A DNA stretch of 34,759 nt. Source: an uncultured Lachnospiraceae bacterium. Its GTDB lineage: Bacteria > Bacillota > Clostridia > Lachnospirales > Lachnospiraceae. A program made the position numbers and the translations under genes. The notes below the pieces were generated by a model. That model was not told the origin of the DNA, did no database searches, and worked only from the letters and a program-made list of their open reading frames with translations. The stretch spans positions 1-34,759 of the forward strand of contig CAJUSK010000018.1 of the NCBI GenBank assembly GCA_910589075.1. The letters are read 5' to 3'. Shown in pieces: positions 32,175-34,759 of this stretch (positions within the stretch are counted from its first letter, which is position 1; every line of letters begins with the position of its first letter).

Positions 32175-32735
32175 CTATTTCAACAGCAGACGGTTCATTC
32201 CCACATAGATCACATCTCCCCGATCCAGCCTGCAGGGAGTATCCGATGACAGCCTGTAAATCCTGCCATCCTGCCATTTACGGATCTGCAGCCCATTCTG
32301 GCTTCCCAGATCTTCCACATACCAGTTGCCTGCCGTAAAATTCAATACGGCATGTTCCGGGTCAACCATACTTGCATAATGGCTTTGTGCCAGGTCAATG
32401 TCCGTCGTCTGTCCTTTTACGCTGCGCCCGATTACCGCGCTTGTCCTGCCATACAAATCCCACACCATCAGCTCCCCGTCCTCTTCACTGAGCAGGGCCA
32501 GTTCCGTAATCATACCTGACATATCCAAAAAACCTTCAAAGCCTTCCTGTCTTGGCCGTCCCAGCTTTCCCTCCAGCAAAGCCAGTAACAGAAAAAAGAG
32601 TGTGCCTGCGCTTCCACAGATCATCACCCACCAACGCAGCCGCCCCTCTTCCAGATACATCCACGCGATCCACGCAGATGCCATGCAAATACTCACAAGC
32701 CACAGATCCAGTCCCCTTCTCGTATCGGTATCCAT
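32175..32735 (-). CDS. Membrane FHA-domain protein
   Basis: The product has 186 aa. Two closely spaced membrane helices (residues about 11-27 and 35-54) lead into a cytoplasmic FHA domain at about 88-180. Conserved residues are visible: GR in SAVIGRSVKG, DID, the S/H pair in HYASMVDPEHAVLNF (with Pro-Glu between, as in many FHA domains) and N-G in DLGSQNGLQIRK. The end (RGDVIYVGMNRLLLK) is the usual last strand. It would dock phosphothreonine partners at the membrane, close to the PP2C phosphatase. It starts at 32735, with a modest AAAGGGTGG site. The DnaJ-like gene ends 16 bases upstream, so both are in one operon. Confidence 0.87.
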   Translation of the reverse strand: MDTDTRRGLDLWLVSICMASAWIAWMYLEEGRLRWWVMICGSAGTLFFLLLALLEGKLGRPRQEGFEGFLDMSGMITELALLSEEDGELMVWDLYGRTSAVIGRSVKGQTTDIDLAQSHYASMVDPEHAVLNFTAGNWYVEDLGSQNGLQIRKWQDGRIYRLSSDTPCRLDRGDVIYVGMNRLLLK

Positions 32736-32751
32736 TTTTCCACCCTTTCCG

Positions 32752-33189
32752 TCATTTCTTTTTCACTCCCATATACCGCTCAAACATATCTGTCATATCC
32801 AGCGGATTGACCTTTTTCCCCTGACTCTGACCCTTCCTATGCACCTCGCCTGTCTGGGGATGAAAACCAAAGAACTGCTCAAACCGGGAAGATACATCGG
32901 AAAACCGGAACTCTTGCTCTCCCCGTTTTCCACCGGTACTCTGTTTCTGGCCTGTTTCCGGCTTTTTCCCTTTGTCCACAGTCCGTTCCCTGTCATATGC
33001 GCTGCGCTTTTTCTCATCCCCCAGCACTTCATATGCCTCACCGATTTCCTTAAAAATCCGTTCCGCTTCCTGATTATCCGGATTGGAATCGGGATGGTAC
33101 TTTCTGGCAAGGGCACGGTAACACTTCCGGATCTCCTCTGCAGTGGCAGTTTCCTTTACGCCCAAAATACGATAATAGTCCTGTGCCAT
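32752..33189 (-). CDS. J-domain (DnaJ-like) co-chaperone
   Basis: The product has 145 aa. Residues 1-70 form a complete J-domain: DYYRILGVKETATAEEIRKC, the invariant HPD at about 32-34 (KYHPDSNPD), and EAYEVLGDEKKRSAYD. J-domains stimulate the ATPase of Hsp70 (DnaK). The rest is not the usual Gly/Phe, zinc-finger and CTD part of DnaJ. It is a basic, polar linker with FRFSDVSSRFEQFFGFHPQT and a conserved-looking end, NPLDMTDMFERYMGVKKK. The tail may choose a client from the injection machinery (inference). GGAGG lies 7 bases before the ATG. It stands between a spike gene and the FHA/PP2C module. The housekeeping dnaJ is normally about 380 aa, so this is an accessory copy. Confidence 0.88.
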   Translation of the reverse strand: MAQDYYRILGVKETATAEEIRKCYRALARKYHPDSNPDNQEAERIFKEIGEAYEVLGDEKKRSAYDRERTVDKGKKPETGQKQSTGGKRGEQEFRFSDVSSRFEQFFGFHPQTGEVHRKGQSQGKKVNPLDMTDMFERYMGVKKK

Positions 33190-33204
33190 TTCATCGCCTC
33201 CTTC

Positions 33205-34563
33205 TTATTTTCCCTGACTGATTTCAATGGAAAGCGGCGCATGTACACGGATCGACGACGCTCTGCATGTAACCGGGCCCACTGCGGATATGGAAAGGTT
33301 GTGGAAACTGTCCATCCACACGCTGTCCCTGTCGGCCAGAACAATTTTGGAGACCTGTCCGCTCTGGTTTTGCGCCGAGGCTCCCATTGTCACAGGAAAC
33401 AGAAACAACTCTTTTCCATCGTCTGTTTCCAGGCGTTTCATCCCACTGTCTCTGGCAGTCGGACAGTCCTGTGCCCAGCCAGGGTTTTCCACAACAATCC
33501 CGTCTCTTTCATCATCCTCCGGATACAGAAGTGAAACTGTGGAACACATTTCAGGCATACCGTACAAAATCTGCCCTGTTACCGGACGGTAGTCATAACC
33601 ATAGTCCCCCTGGGCCTCTTCCCCATCTATATCCAGTCTGACATAAATGTTTTCTCCTGCGGTCTTTTCTGTCTTTCCGGTCAGAGACAGGCCGGCAATA
33701 TACGGACGGTCTAACCGCGCCTGTACAACCTCTTTTGGATTTGTCAGCCAATATGTATATACCAGTTCTCCTGCTGTCAGCCTGGCCTGTACCTGATAAA
33801 CCATCCATTCCTGACCTTCTGTATACAGACGGTCTCCTAACCGGGGTCCTGCCTTTCCCTGCAGAAGGATTTCCACCGTTTTTCCAATGCTGTTTCTCTT
33901 TTTCCGGCAAATATGCGCCACAACCCTGCATCCCGCTTCCTCCGGCGTTGTACGCGCCGGTTCCGCCGCCCGCCGGACCTCCGATGCGCTTTGTGATCTT
34001 TCCATTGTCATGAACCAAAGCCGGGGCAGTCCGGAATCGGTATCCGGTATGAGCGCCGCACCGGCCAGACCTGCAAGCCGCTTTATAAATTCCCAGTCTG
34101 TTTCCCTGTATTGGATCAGCGGTTTTCCGATGCCGGTACGCCCTGCTGTGGCAACGGCCCCGCCGCCTGACATCTCTGATACGATCTTTTTTACAAGATC
34201 CCCACAGGTTTGTTCTGTATTCTGAAAGGAACGGCTCTTCTTCTCCATATCCAGCAGGCAGGTTCCTGTCATTGCCTCTATCCGGACTTCTGAATAGCTG
34301 CCGTTTCTGCATAGTTCCAACTCCGTCAGAACCCCCTGGAATACAAGGGTGGCTTTCCCGTTTTCCACTGTTTCCATGGAGATTTTCTCCCCATACCAAC
34401 GTTGATCCATATCTATCTGCCCAGCTGCGATACCTTTTACAGACAGAAAGCCATGGGCATTGACCGAAAGCCTAAGTTCAGCCTCCAGAACCGTCTCCAG
34501 CGTTATCCCACCCCTGATCCGGATTCCGTTTTCCATATTTTGTGTATGTTCTGTTCCGTCCAT
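33205..34563 (-). CDS. VgrG/gpD-like spike protein, third type
   Basis: The product has 452 aa. The hub region carries the family hallmarks RSFQNTEQTCGDLVKKI and QYRETDWEFIKRLAGLAGAA with PRLWFMTM. An OB-fold-like segment, about residues 285-370, has GLSLTGKTEKTAGENIYVRL, LYGMPEMCSTVSLLYPEDDE and RDGIVVENP. The end consists of short alternating strands (SVWMDSFHNLSISAVGPVTC). It has homologues in the pair at 12271-15385 but is a distinct type. The start at 34563 has only AAGGA about 12 bases ahead, so a downstream start is possible. It follows the ankyrin-repeat gene by five bases and precedes the control module by 15. A hub or spike component for a contractile injection system is likely. Confidence 0.75.
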   Translation of the reverse strand: MDGTEHTQNMENGIRIRGGITLETVLEAELRLSVNAHGFLSVKGIAAGQIDMDQRWYGEKISMETVENGKATLVFQGVLTELELCRNGSYSEVRIEAMTGTCLLDMEKKSRSFQNTEQTCGDLVKKIVSEMSGGGAVATAGRTGIGKPLIQYRETDWEFIKRLAGLAGAALIPDTDSGLPRLWFMTMERSQSASEVRRAAEPARTTPEEAGCRVVAHICRKKRNSIGKTVEILLQGKAGPRLGDRLYTEGQEWMVYQVQARLTAGELVYTYWLTNPKEVVQARLDRPYIAGLSLTGKTEKTAGENIYVRLDIDGEEAQGDYGYDYRPVTGQILYGMPEMCSTVSLLYPEDDERDGIVVENPGWAQDCPTARDSGMKRLETDDGKELFLFPVTMGASAQNQSGQVSKIVLADRDSVWMDSFHNLSISAVGPVTCRASSIRVHAPLSIEISQGK

Positions 34564-34568
34564 ATGTT

Positions 34569-34759
34569 TTACTTGTCCTTTCCGTATTTTTCAAAGATTT
34601 TCATACTCTCCCTATCCGCCCTTTCTATTGCCATTTCATACGCTGTCTGCCCTTCTGAAACCACACTGGCATCCGCTCCCTCAGACAGAAGAAATTCCAC
34701 ACATTCCCGGTTTTTACCCCATACCGCATACATCAGCGGCGTATCGTTATACCCGGACC
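34569..34759 (-). CDS. Ankyrin-repeat protein, C-terminal part (runs off right edge)
   Basis: The visible 62 codons end in a stop at 34569-34571. They show one complete ankyrin-type repeat: NDTPLMYAVWGKNRECVEFL then LSEGADASVV, followed by a capping half repeat, GQTAYEMAIERADRESMKIF. Ankyrin repeats are protein-binding scaffolds. Such proteins occur beside VgrG genes in type VI loci, often as immunity or accessory proteins (general knowledge; the role here is not shown). The stop lies five bases before the VgrG start, so the two are co-transcribed. The start and the rest lie beyond the window. Confidence 0.85.
   Translation of the reverse strand, partial: SGYNDTPLMYAVWGKNRECVEFLLSEGADASVVSEGQTAYEMAIERADRESMKIFEKYGKDK

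Noticed and set aside
32398..33534. 378-codon open frame on the plus strand
   Set aside because: It lies opposite the FHA, DnaJ and VgrG genes, which have clear domain motifs and ribosome sites on the minus strand. Its translation is low-complexity Ser/Pro/Phe typical of an antisense shadow.
33593..34399. 268-codon minus-strand frame inside the third VgrG
   Set aside because: It is the wrong frame of a gene with VgrG motifs; the product is Arg/Gly-rich with no recognisable domain.
1..34759. Complete prophage or conjugative element
   Set aside because: No capsid, terminase, portal, integrase, relaxase or attachment repeat is visible. Spike and lysozyme parts alone, with FHA and PP2C genes, fit an injection system better.

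Overview
The window looks like chromosomal DNA of a Gram-positive Clostridia-type bacterium, most likely Lachnospiraceae-like (inference). The signs are strong AGGAGG-type ribosome sites, tightly packed genes, lipoproteins, short N-terminal membrane anchors and a DUF4163/DUF3298 (RsiV-type) protein. Every convincing gene lies on the minus strand, so transcription runs from high to low coordinates. I see no rRNA, tRNA, CRISPR array, transposase or integrase.

The locus reads as the spike, effector and regulatory part of a contractile injection system (type VI-like or phage-tail-like) in a monoderm. In transcription order it starts with an ankyrin-repeat end (34.7 kb) and a VgrG/gpD-like spike protein (33.2-34.6 kb). 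A compact control module follows: J-domain protein, membrane FHA protein, zinc-ribbon FHA protein and membrane PP2C phosphatase (30.8-33.2 kb). Cassette 2 comes next (23.9-30.7 kb): an Imm11/DUF1629-like protein, a membrane-anchored unknown, a decayed VgrG pair, an Eag/DcrB-like protein, a PAAR-like + SH3-like + phage-tail-lysozyme effector, and a lipoprotein with two RsiV-like repeats. A block of possible baseplate genes (19.0-21.9 kb) carries two neighbours of unknown or secreted type. Cassette 1 (11.0-17.0 kb) has a 173-aa unknown, an Imm11-like protein, an Eag-like protein, an intact pair of different VgrG-like proteins and a PAAR-like protein fused through an acidic linker to a lysozyme-like domain.

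From 11.0 kb to the left edge lies an array of secreted, membrane-anchored or lipid-anchored proteins. It has three copies of a 292-296-aa family (A), two intact and several broken copies of a 239-251-aa family (B), a long family with an Asp-rich calcium-loop-like motif (D), a single-domain RsiV-like protein, and a propeller-like protein. Duplications, microhomology deletions, anchor swaps and patchy gene conversion are visible in the DNA. This is what an expanding bank of immunity genes would look like.

Working model (inference): the spike carries PAAR-tipped cell-wall hydrolases. Eag-like proteins load them, FHA/PP2C phospho-signalling controls firing, and the anchored proteins protect the producer outside its membrane. 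RsiV-type domains are known to bind lysozyme, so the RsiV-like genes beside lysozyme-type effectors are the most specific immunity candidates. Sheath, tube, ATPase and kinase genes are not in this window and would be expected nearby.
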